Positions 1 through 5,716 of a DNA stretch of 7,533 nt are shown in pieces. A model generated the notes under the pieces. It made no database searches, had not been told where the DNA came from, and was given only the letters and a program-made list of their open reading frames with translations. A program made the translations under genes and the position numbers. The stretch's first letter is position 1. Every line of letters starts with the position of its first letter. Source of the stretch: Brevundimonas sp. UBA4609 (lineage in GTDB: Bacteria; Pseudomonadota; Alphaproteobacteria; Caulobacterales; Caulobacteraceae); NCBI GenBank assembly GCA_002386585.1, contig DGIZ01000050.1, positions 1 to 7,533 on the forward strand, read 5' to 3'.

Positions 1-657
1 TGGATCGCGGCTCGGCGTCAGACCGCCGGGCGGGGGCGTCGCGGCCGCGCCTGGGACAGCCGGGACGGCAATCTGGCCATGACCCTGCTGCTGACGCTGA
101 ACCGCTCTCCGGCCGAGGCGGCGCAGCTGACCTTCGCCGCCGCCCTGGCGGTGGCCGATCTGCTGGATCGCTATGTCCCGCCCGCGCTGGTCAGCATCAA
201 ATGGCCCAATGACGTCCTGCTGGACGGGCGCAAATCGTCGGGCATCCTGATCGAATCCGGTCCTTCGCCGTCTGGCGGCCTGTGGCTGGCTGTGGGCATC
301 GGCGTGAACCTGTCCCATGCGCCCGAAGGGACCGAACGTCCCACCACCTGCATCGCCGAGCATCTGCGTCACGACGTGCCCGCCGCTCCGTCGATGGAGG
401 AGGGGGTGAAGGCGCTGGCCGAAACCTTTGACGCCTGGCTGGAACGCTGGACGCGTCTGGGCTTTCAGCCGGTGCTGGACGCCTGGGTCGCGCGGACGCC
501 GGGCCTGTTCGGGCCGTGCACGGCGCGGCTGAGCCATGAAACCCTGAGCGGGATCGCCGACGGCGTCGAGGCCGACGGCGCCCTGCGTCTGAAACTGCCG
601 GACGGAGGCCTGCGGGTCATCTCCGCCGGCGACGTCTTCTTCGGAGAGACCGCCTGA
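1..657 (+). CDS. birA: Biotin--[acetyl-CoA-carboxylase] ligase, 5'-truncated by window edge
   Basis: Biotin-protein ligase: makes biotinyl-5'-AMP and transfers biotin to the carrier lysine of biotin enzymes such as acetyl-CoA carboxylase, in the cytoplasm. The frame is open from base 1, so the start lies upstream; the ATG at 79 is internal because the conserved biotin/AMP-binding loop GRGRRGR (in-window codons 10-16), followed by W and S..GNL, precedes it. Further family motifs are KWPND (codons 67-71), KSSGIL (78-83, containing the family's active-site lysine) and GIGVNL (99-104), then the small C-terminal domain. In all, 218 codons are visible, and probably a few tens are missing. I cannot tell whether an N-terminal DNA-binding domain exists; in this alphaproteobacterial context the enzyme is usually ligase-only. 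The TGA stop shares its last base with the coaX ATG, implying coupled translation. Confidence 0.95.
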   Translation, partial: WIAARRQTAGRGRRGRAWDSRDGNLAMTLLLTLNRSPAEAAQLTFAAALAVADLLDRYVPPALVSIKWPNDVLLDGRKSSGILIESGPSPSGGLWLAVGIGVNLSHAPEGTERPTTCIAEHLRHDVPAAPSMEEGVKALAETFDAWLERWTRLGFQPVLDAWVARTPGLFGPCTARLSHETLSGIADGVEADGALRLKLPDGGLRVISAGDVFFGETA

Positions 658-1448
658 TGCTGCTGGCGATCGAGCAAGGCAATACGAACACGCTTTTCGC
701 CGTCCACGACGGCCAGGAGTGGATCTTCCAGTGGCGCACCGCCACCGATCCCATGCGCACGGCCGATGAATACGCCGTCTGGCTGCACCAGCTGTTCGAG
801 ATGCGCGGCCACGGCCTCACCATGGCCGACATGGACGGCTGCATCATTTCCAGCGTGGTGCCGCAGTCGATCTTCAACCTGCGCAACCTGGCGCGACGCT
901 ATCTGACCGTCGAACCCCTCGTGATTGGCGAGAATGTCGAACTGGGCATTGAGGTGCGCATCCACAAACCCAGCGAGGCCGGGGCCGACCGCCTGGTCAA
1001 CGCCATCGGCGCGCTGCAGGCCTATGAAGGCGACCTGCTGCTGATCGACAGCGGCACGGCGACCACTTTTGACGTCGTCTCGGGCGCCAACGGCAAGGGC
1101 GAGGGTGCCTTTGAGGGCGGCCTCATCGCGCCGGGCATCAATCTGTCGCTTCAGGCCCTGCACGAGGCTGCGGCCAAGCTGCCGCGCATCGCCATTCAGC
1201 GCCCCGAGACCGTCATCGGGCGCGATACCGTCACCTCCATGCAATCGGGCGTCTTCTGGGGCTATATCGCCCTGATCGAAGGGCTGGTGGACCGCATCAA
1301 GGCCGAGTGGGGCAAGCCCATGACGGTCATCGGCACCGGCGGCGTCGCCTCCCTGTTCGAGGGCGCTACCGACTCTATCGACCGGTTTGATCCGGACCTG
1401 ACCATCCGCGGCCTACTCGAAATCTGGCGGCGGAACTCCCATCTGTAA
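657..1448 (+). CDS. coaX: Type III pantothenate kinase
   Basis: Phosphorylates pantothenate to 4'-phosphopantothenate with ATP, the first step of coenzyme A synthesis (cytoplasmic, ASKHA fold). At 263 aa it has the usual family length. Visible motifs: the N-terminal phosphate-binding segment IEQGNTNT (residues 5-12), GADR (109-112, D111 being the family's catalytic base), DSGTATTFD (131-139) and FEGGLIAPG (152-160). The N-terminal motif has Glu at position 6 where the family motif is DxGNT; I believe this also occurs in Caulobacter relatives. The ATG start is supported by GGAGAG at 643-648, 8 bases upstream, and by the TGATG overlap with birA. Pairing with birA is meaningful: some betaproteobacteria (Neisseria) carry a BirA-CoaX fusion. 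Unlike type I kinases, type III enzymes are generally not feedback-inhibited by CoA. Confidence 0.96.
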   Translation: MLLAIEQGNTNTLFAVHDGQEWIFQWRTATDPMRTADEYAVWLHQLFEMRGHGLTMADMDGCIISSVVPQSIFNLRNLARRYLTVEPLVIGENVELGIEVRIHKPSEAGADRLVNAIGALQAYEGDLLLIDSGTATTFDVVSGANGKGEGAFEGGLIAPGINLSLQALHEAAAKLPRIAIQRPETVIGRDTVTSMQSGVFWGYIALIEGLVDRIKAEWGKPMTVIGTGGVASLFEGATDSIDRFDPDLTIRGLLEIWRRNSHL

Positions 1449-1454
1449 GGCCGT

Positions 1455-3131
1455 ATGACTAAGAAAAATCAAAACGACGAACTCGTCTTCCTGCCGCTGG
1501 GCGGCTCGAACGAGGTCGGTATGAACCTGAATGCCTATGGCTTCGGCCCGGCGCATGATCGCAAATGGATCATCGTCGACGTGGGCGTGACCTTTGGCGA
1601 CCAGTCCACGCCGGGCGTGGACGTCATCGTGCCTGATCCGACCTTCCTGGAAGGCGAGAACATCCTGGGCATCGTGCTGACGCACGCGCACGAGGACCAC
1701 ATCGGCGCCCTGGGCTGGCTGTGGCCGCGCATTCAGGCGCCGCTGTACGCCACGCCCTTCACCGCCTTCTTGATCCGCGAGAAGCTGCGCGACGCTGGCA
1801 TCTATGAAGATGTCGAACTGATCGAGGCGCCGCTGGGTTCGACGGTGGATTTGGGCCCGTTCGAGGTGACCTACGTCACCATCACCCACTCGATCGCCGA
1901 GCCGAACGGCCTGGCCATCAAGACCCCGCTCGGCACGGTGCTGCACACCGGCGACTGGAAGATCGACAACGATCCGGTCGTGGGCGAACGCACCGACGTC
2001 GAGTTCATCCAGAAGCTGGGCGACGAGGGCGTCCTGGCGATGGTGTGTGACTCCACCAACGTCTTCGTCGACGGGGTCGCCGGGTCCGAAGGCGAGGTGA
2101 AGGTCAAGCTGGCCGAGCTGATCCAGGGCCTTAAGGGCCGGGTCGCCGTCGGCTGCTTCGCCTCCAACGTCGCGCGCATGGACAGCGTGATCCGCGCCGC
2201 CGAGGCCGCTGGGCGCCGCGTGGCTCTGGCCGGTCGCTCAATGCACCGCATCACCGCCGCCGCCAAGTCGGTCGGCATGTTGAACGACATCAAGCCCTTC
2301 CTGTCCGAACAGGAGGCCAAGATCTGGCCGGCGGACGAGATTCTGTATCTGTGCACCGGCAGCCAGGGCGAAGCGCGAGCGGCTCTGTCGCGCGTGGCCG
2401 AAGGGACGCATCCCTTCGTCAAGCTGGGGCAGGGGGATCACTGCATCTTCTCGTCGCGCGTCATCCCGGGCAACGAACTGTCCATCGGCCGCCTGCAGGA
2501 CAAGATGGCCGAGCGCGGAATCCGTATCTACACCGAGAAGGATCACCCCGGCATCCACGTCTCGGGCCACCCGTGCCGTGACGAACTGCGTCAGATGTAT
2601 CAGTGGGCCCGGCCGCAGATCGCCGTGCCGACCCACGGCATGCGCCGTCACCTGATCGAGCACGGCAATCTGGCCAAGGACATGCAGGTGCCCGAGACGG
2701 TGACGCCGCGCAACGGCGACATGGTGCGCCTGGCGCCAGGACCCGCCGCCATCATCGACGAAGTGCCCTCGGGCCGTCTGTTCGTCGACGGGGGCATGTT
2801 GGTCGAGGAAGGCGGCGAGGCTCTGCGTGAGCGCAAGCACGCGGCCAGCAACGGCATCCTGATCGTCAGCTTCGCCCTGGACAAGCGTGGGCGGATCGCC
2901 AGCGACATCGACGTGCGCGGCATCGGTCTGCCCGGCGACGCTGACCGTCCGCTGGGCGATGTGCTGGACGACATGGCCGAGCGCGTCGAGAACACGGTGC
3001 GCGGCCTGAAGGGCGAGGCGCTGGAAGACGAGATGGTCATCGAACAGGCCGTCAGCCGGACCCTGAAGAAGGCCAGCCAGCAGATCTGGGACCGTCGTCC
3101 GATCGTCGAAACCGTGGTGCTGAGGCTCTGA
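1455..3131 (+). CDS. rnj: Ribonuclease J (metallo-beta-lactamase/beta-CASP)
   Basis: Zinc-dependent RNase with 5'-to-3' exonuclease and endonuclease activity, acting in mRNA decay and rRNA 5'-end maturation in the cytoplasm. The 558 aa match the usual RNase J length. Metal ligands are visible: HAHEDH (residues 77-82), THS (H145), GDWK (D167) and CDSTN (198-202). The beta-CASP domain follows (about 210-370), with HVSGH (368-372) and PTHG (392-395), then a C-terminal domain (about 450-558). The residue after PTHG is Met396, where RNase J proteins usually have Glu. The start is chosen because family homology begins right after a short polar leader (MTKKNQND); the ribosome site is weak (AAGG at 1447-1450, 4 bases before ATG, overlapping the coaX stop). 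It lies 6 bases after coaX and overlaps the next gene by one base, so it is probably co-transcribed with both. Confidence 0.97.
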   Translation: MTKKNQNDELVFLPLGGSNEVGMNLNAYGFGPAHDRKWIIVDVGVTFGDQSTPGVDVIVPDPTFLEGENILGIVLTHAHEDHIGALGWLWPRIQAPLYATPFTAFLIREKLRDAGIYEDVELIEAPLGSTVDLGPFEVTYVTITHSIAEPNGLAIKTPLGTVLHTGDWKIDNDPVVGERTDVEFIQKLGDEGVLAMVCDSTNVFVDGVAGSEGEVKVKLAELIQGLKGRVAVGCFASNVARMDSVIRAAEAAGRRVALAGRSMHRITAAAKSVGMLNDIKPFLSEQEAKIWPADEILYLCTGSQGEARAALSRVAEGTHPFVKLGQGDHCIFSSRVIPGNELSIGRLQDKMAERGIRIYTEKDHPGIHVSGHPCRDELRQMYQWARPQIAVPTHGMRRHLIEHGNLAKDMQVPETVTPRNGDMVRLAPGPAAIIDEVPSGRLFVDGGMLVEEGGEALRERKHAASNGILIVSFALDKRGRIASDIDVRGIGLPGDADRPLGDVLDDMAERVENTVRGLKGEALEDEMVIEQAVSRTLKKASQQIWDRRPIVETVVLRL

Positions 3132-3469
3132 TGGCGGATCGTCTGTATCTATTGAACCCAGACTGGTTCGACGATCAGGGCGGGCCGTGGTTCTGTCCGC
3201 CGGGCGCGCGGATCGAAGGCGTGCTGGGCCTGTATCCGCGCCTGCGCGAGCACCTGACCGTGACCTATCTGGATCACCCGCGTCCGCGCCCGGCCGTGAT
3301 CGCCGAGGTGGGGGAGGCGAACCAGAGCTGCCCCCTTCTGGTCCTGGACGGCGAGTTTGACTGGCCCGACGCCCAGGTCAGCGAGGAAACGGGCGCGCGC
3401 TTCCTGCAGGATGACGACATCCTGCCCTACTGGGCCGCGCGTTACGGCATCGGGCGGCCGCATCCGTAA
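3131..3469 (+). CDS. DUF3088-like small protein
   Basis: Small soluble protein of 112 aa with no signal peptide or membrane segment. It resembles the uncharacterised DUF3088 family: N-terminal LYLLNPDW, WFCPPGARIEGVLG (residues 20-33), PRPRPAVIAEVGEANQS (50-66), LLVLDGEF (69-76) and a GRPHP C-terminus. From memory, family members often have a CxxC-type pair in the FC..CA.IEG segment, giving a thioredoxin-like look; here C22 is present but the second position is Gly25, so a dithiol redox role seems unlikely. The function is unknown. The ATG overlaps the rnj TGA by one base (TGATG), with GAGG at 3122-3125 five bases upstream, indicating translational coupling to RNase J. It is the last gene of the birA-coaX-rnj series and ends 9 bases before a strong hairpin. 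The family call is by recalled pattern only. Confidence 0.8.
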   Translation: MADRLYLLNPDWFDDQGGPWFCPPGARIEGVLGLYPRLREHLTVTYLDHPRPRPAVIAEVGEANQSCPLLVLDGEFDWPDAQVSEETGARFLQDDDILPYWAARYGIGRPHP

Positions 3470-3478
3470 GCAGCGAAT

Positions 3479-3499
3479 CCTTCTCCCGATGGGAGAAGG
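3479..3499 (+). repeat. Perfect hairpin of REP-like element, copy 1
   Basis: CCTTCTCCC (3479-3487) pairs perfectly with GGGAGAAGG (3491-3499) around a 3-base GAT centre. It starts 9 bases after the stop of the DUF3088 gene. No T-run follows, so it is not a classical intrinsic terminator, though as RNA it could stabilise the 3' end of the upstream operon. It is the first module of an element (3479-3522) that also contains a small hairpin and GGATGAGGG. Hairpins of this CTCCCGATGGGAG type are familiar to me as dispersed intergenic repeats in alphaproteobacterial genomes. Confidence 0.85.
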
Positions 3500-3502
3500 T
3501 GG

Positions 3503-3522
3503 TCCGAAGGATCGGATGAGGG
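3503..3522 (+). repeat. Second hairpin plus GGATGAGGG module of copy 1
   Basis: TCCGA (3503-3507) pairs with TCGGA (3512-3516) around AGGA. The 3' arm runs into GGATGAGGG (3514-3522), a motif repeated on the opposite strand in copy 2 as GGGTGAGGG (3573-3581). Together with 3479-3499 this makes a 44-base element. Confidence 0.65.
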
Positions 3523-3536
3523 GGCCCGGCCGATGT

Positions 3537-3548
3537 CGGCGAAAGCCG
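3537..3548 (+). repeat. Short GAAA-tetraloop hairpin between the two repeat copies
   Basis: CGGC (3537-3540) and GCCG (3545-3548) pair around GAAA, a GNRA tetraloop that is stable in RNA. It lies in the spacer between the two inverted elements (3523-3572). The stem is only 4 bp, so chance occurrence in GC-rich DNA is possible. Confidence 0.4.
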
Positions 3549-3572
3549 TCGCCTGAACGTCTGATTGCGGTA

Positions 3573-3643
3573 CCCTCACCCTTTCGCCTTAGCCAATCGC
3601 CTCCGGCTCTTGGAGGCTCAAGCCCTCTCCCATCGGGAGAGGG
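3573..3643 (-). repeat. REP-like element, copy 2, inverted relative to copy 1
   Basis: Read on the minus strand, this copy has the same order of parts as copy 1. The main hairpin has arms 3623-3631 (CCCTCTCCC) and 3635-3643 (GGGAGAGGG). A second hairpin follows, with GCCTCC (3599-3604) and GGAGGC (3612-3617), and then GGGTGAGGG (3581 down to 3573). The main stem differs from copy 1 at two positions, and those positions pair with each other (T-A becomes C-G), so pairing is kept. It ends 2 bases from the stop codon of the minus-strand gene and may mark that transcript's 3' end, although no T-run follows on the minus strand. Confidence 0.8.
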
Positions 3644-3645
3644 TG

Positions 3646-3999
3646 TTAGAGAGTCACCTTGCGATAGTTGTCGCGGTCCAGGTTTCCGATCTCGACCGAG
3701 ATCTGGCGTGGACCTTCATAAGGCGCGACCCCGGCCAGCAACGCGGCCTGGACGGCTTCGCCCAAGGCGGTCTTCTGTTCCTGGGTGCGGCCGCTGAGGA
3801 TGCGCAGATCGCAGTGGACCATGGCCTGGGCCGGATCGCCGTCGGCGATGATCAGGTTTTCGCAGCGCACGATGCGCGTCTTGCAGGCCTGGGTCGTCGC
3901 GCCGACCGTGTCGACACAGAGGCGATGAATCTCCAGCGCCAGGGCGCGCCAGTCGGTCGCGTCGAAATGGGTGGAGTGTTCCAGCGTAATCTGTGGCAT
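3646..3999 (-). CDS. 5-carboxymethyl-2-hydroxymuconate isomerase-like tautomerase
   Basis: 117 aa, the size expected for the CHMI branch of the tautomerase superfamily, which isomerises 5-carboxymethyl-2-hydroxymuconate to 5-carboxy-2-oxohept-3-enedioate in homoprotocatechuate (4-hydroxyphenylacetate) breakdown. Visible features: MPQITLEHS at the N-terminus, where Pro2 would become the N-terminal catalytic proline after Met removal; an Arg-rich RIVRC segment (42-46); ADGDP (52-56); VHCDLRILSGR (61-71); and ISVEIGNLD (100-108). No signal peptide or membrane segment is seen. The start is backed by AAGGA (minus strand, 4012 to 4008), 8 bases before the ATG. It is the only minus-strand gene, lies convergent to the DUF3088 gene and divergent from the DUF1467 gene, and no other aromatic-catabolism gene is visible, so the true substrate is uncertain. 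The stop lies 2 bases from a repeat hairpin. Confidence 0.85.
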   Translation of the reverse strand: MPQITLEHSTHFDATDWRALALEIHRLCVDTVGATTQACKTRIVRCENLIIADGDPAQAMVHCDLRILSGRTQEQKTALGEAVQAALLAGVAPYEGPRQISVEIGNLDRDNYRKVTL

Positions 4000-4072
4000 T
4001 CAGGGCGTCCTTGTTGCGGAGCCTCTCTTATCGCGCCGTGACGATGATTGCGATGAACGGACTTTAGAGACG
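4000..4072. promoter_or_regulatory. Divergent intergenic region expected to hold two promoters
   Basis: These 73 bases separate the start of the minus-strand tautomerase gene from the plus-strand DUF1467 gene, so both promoters would be expected here, or slightly inside the genes. The only clear element is the tautomerase ribosome site AAGGA (4012 to 4008, minus strand). I could not identify convincing -35/-10 pairs or an operator. Confidence 0.4.
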
Positions 4073-4339
4073 ATGCCCCTTGGCCCCTTCACCCTGGTCG
4101 CCACCTTTCTGACGGTGTGGTGGATCGTGTTGTTCGCGATTCTGCCGCTGGGGATGTCTGATCAGATCAAGGATCCGCCGACGGACGGGACCCAGTGGGG
4201 CGCGCCGAAGAATCCGAACCTCAAGAAGAAATTCATCACCACGACCTGGGTGTCGATCATCGTCTGGCTCATCATCGTCGCCGTCGTCTGGATCGGCTGG
4301 ACCCCGGTGCCCGACATCACCCACGCCAACGCGCTCTAG
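4073..4339 (+). CDS. DUF1467 family small inner-membrane protein
   Basis: 88 aa if started at the ATG at 4073 (MPLGPFTLVA). The frame is open further upstream (an ATG at 3971), but that start would run into the divergent tautomerase gene and adds 34 polar residues before the conserved family N-terminus, so I reject it. There are two predicted membrane helices, about residues 7-28 (rich in aromatic and aliphatic residues, ending LPLGM) and 55-76. They are separated by a hydrophilic loop with DPPTDGTQWGAPKNP and a basic KKK before helix 2. This matches the pattern I know for DUF1467, a family of unknown function commonly found just upstream of proS in alphaproteobacteria. The ribosome site is weak (AGAGA at 4066-4070). 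It leads the run of proS, lol permease and lolD, 60 bases before proS. Confidence 0.87.
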   Translation: MPLGPFTLVATFLTVWWIVLFAILPLGMSDQIKDPPTDGTQWGAPKNPNLKKKFITTTWVSIIVWLIIVAVVWIGWTPVPDITHANAL

Positions 4340-4353
4340 CTTTCGCCCCCTTC

Positions 4354-4372
4354 GCCCGGTTAAACCTCGGGC
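4354..4372 (+). other. Small inverted repeat between the DUF1467 gene and proS
   Basis: GCCCG (4354-4358) and CGGGC (4368-4372) can pair around a 9-base A/T-containing loop in the 60-base gap before proS. No T-run follows. It might be a weak attenuating hairpin or chance in GC-rich DNA. I see no convincing proS promoter in this gap. Confidence 0.3.
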
Positions 4373-4399
4373 CTGACTGAATTTGCCGAGAATCTTCCC

Positions 4400-5716
4400 A
4401 TGCGCCTGTCGCGCTACTTCCTGCCGATCCTGAAAGAAGCCCCCTCCGACGCCCAGATCGTGTCGCATCAGTTGATGCTGCGCGCGGGCATGATCAAGCA
4501 GGAGGCCGCCGGCATCTACGCCTGGCTGCCGCTGGGCTTGCGGGTGCTGCGCAAGATCGAGAACATCGTCCGCGAGGAGCAGACGAAGGCCGGCGCCGTC
4601 GAGCTGCTGATGCCGACGTTGCAGCTGGCGGACCTGTGGCGGGAGTCCGGGCGCTACGACGCCTATGGCCCGGAGATGCTGCGCATCACCGACCGCCACG
4701 AGCGCGAACTGCTTTACGGACCGACCAATGAGGAGATGATCACCGACATCTTCCGCGGCTTCGTGAAGTCGTACAAATCCCTGCCGCTGAACCTCTTCCA
4801 CATCCAGTGGAAGTTCCGCGACGAGCGCCGTCCGCGCTTCGGCGTCATGCGCGGCCGCGAGTTCCTGATGAAGGACGCCTATTCCTTCGATCTGGACGAG
4901 GCCTCGGCCCGCATCGCCTACAAGCGGATGTTCGCCGCCTATCTGAACACCTTCGCCCGGCTGGGCCTGAAGGCGGTGCCGATGCGCGCCGACACCGGCC
5001 CCATCGGCGGCGACCTGAGCCACGAGTTCATCGTCCTAGCCGAAACGGGTGAGAGCGAGGTGTTCTGCGACCGCAAGCTGGTCGAGATGGCCGCGCCGGG
5101 CCACAACCTCAGCGTCGAGCAACTGGAGGGCGTGTTCAACGAACGCACGGCCCTCTACGCCGCAACCGAGGAAATGCACGATGCGGCCCAGTTCGAGGCC
5201 CAGACGGCCGAAGGCGACCGTCTGTCGGCGCGTGGCATCGAGGTCGGCCACATCTTCTACTTCGGCACCAAATACTCGGTTCCGATGAAGGCCAAGGTGG
5301 CCGGGCCGGACGGCCAGGACACCGAGGTCCACATGGGCAGCTACGGCGTCGGCGTGTCGCGCTTGCTGGGCGCCATCATCGAGGCCAGCCATGACGCTGG
5401 CGGCATCATCTGGCCGGACTCGGTCGCTCCGTTCGACGTGGTGGTGATCAATCTGCGCGCCAGCGACGAGGCCGTCTCGGCCGCCTGTGAAGACGCCGTG
5501 GCCCGGCTGGAAGCCTTGGGCAAGGACGTCCTCTACGACGACACCGACGAACGTCCGGGCGGCAAGTTCGCCACCGCTGACCTGATCGGCGTGCCGTGGC
5601 AACTGACCATCGGGCCTAAGGGCCTGGCCGACGGCGTGGTCGAACTGAAGCGCCGCGCCACCGGCGAGAAGCAGAGCCTGTCGCTGGACGCCGCCCTGGA
5701 GCTGCTCACGAAATGA
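4400..5716 (+). CDS. proS: Prolyl-tRNA synthetase, short form without large editing domain
   Basis: Class II aminoacyl-tRNA synthetase that attaches proline to tRNA-Pro in the cytoplasm. It has 438 aa, against about 570 for the E. coli type. Motif 1 region: about 39-72 ([13 protein letters not shown], ending ELLMP). TNEE at 109-112. Motif 2: [17 protein letters not shown] (139-155). Motif 3: GSYGVGVSR (313-321). The C-terminal anticodon-binding domain spans about 345-438 (including DERPGGKF, 383-390). Only about 160 residues separate motifs 2 and 3, so the large INS editing domain that hydrolyses Ala-tRNA-Pro is missing or reduced to a stub, as known for alphaproteobacterial ProRS. The start ATG at 4400 gives the typical [19 protein letters not shown]-terminus; the ribosome site is weak (GAGAA 4388-4392). 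The stop overlaps the next start by four bases (ATGA). Confidence 0.98.
   Translation: MRLSRYFLPILKEAPSDAQIVSHQLMLRAGMIKQEAAGIYAWLPLGLRVLRKIENIVREEQTKAGAVELLMPTLQLADLWRESGRYDAYGPEMLRITDRHERELLYGPTNEEMITDIFRGFVKSYKSLPLNLFHIQWKFRDERRPRFGVMRGREFLMKDAYSFDLDEASARIAYKRMFAAYLNTFARLGLKAVPMRADTGPIGGDLSHEFIVLAETGESEVFCDRKLVEMAAPGHNLSVEQLEGVFNERTALYAATEEMHDAAQFEAQTAEGDRLSARGIEVGHIFYFGTKYSVPMKAKVAGPDGQDTEVHMGSYGVGVSRLLGAIIEASHDAGGIIWPDSVAPFDVVVINLRASDEAVSAACEDAVARLEALGKDVLYDDTDERPGGKFATADLIGVPWQLTIGPKGLADGVVELKRRATGEKQSLSLDAALELLTK

Noticed and set aside
79..657. birA starting at the ATG at 79
   Set aside because: The frame is open to base 1 and the essential GRGRRGR loop lies upstream of this ATG, so the gene is truncated by the window.
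465..1244. Long minus-strand open frame of 259 codons opposite birA and coaX
   Set aside because: Lies antisense to two clear conserved genes; low-complexity His/Gln/Arg/Asp-rich product typical of GC-rich shadow frames.
2238..2840. Minus-strand open frame of 200 codons opposite rnj
   Set aside because: Fully within rnj on the other strand, no family features.
3479..3643. The two strong hairpins as classical intrinsic terminators
   Set aside because: No T-run follows either hairpin in the expected direction; the shared modules and inverted arrangement fit a dispersed repeat better.
3357..3797. Plus-strand open frame spanning the end of the DUF3088 gene and the repeat
   Set aside because: Arg/Pro/Ser-rich out-of-frame product crossing a non-coding repeat; no start signal.
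3565..4041. Plus-strand open frame through the repeat and opposite the tautomerase gene
   Set aside because: Translates the structured repeat and then the complement of a recognisable gene; the minus-strand gene has a clear ribosome site and family motifs.
3971..4072. Upstream ATG extending the DUF1467 protein by 34 residues
   Set aside because: Would overlap the divergent tautomerase start and adds non-conserved polar residues; the family N-terminus begins at 4073.
4064..5023. Minus-strand open frame of 319 codons opposite the DUF1467 gene and proS
   Set aside because: Antisense to conserved proS motifs; composition rich in His, Gln, Asp and Gly with no domain I recognise.
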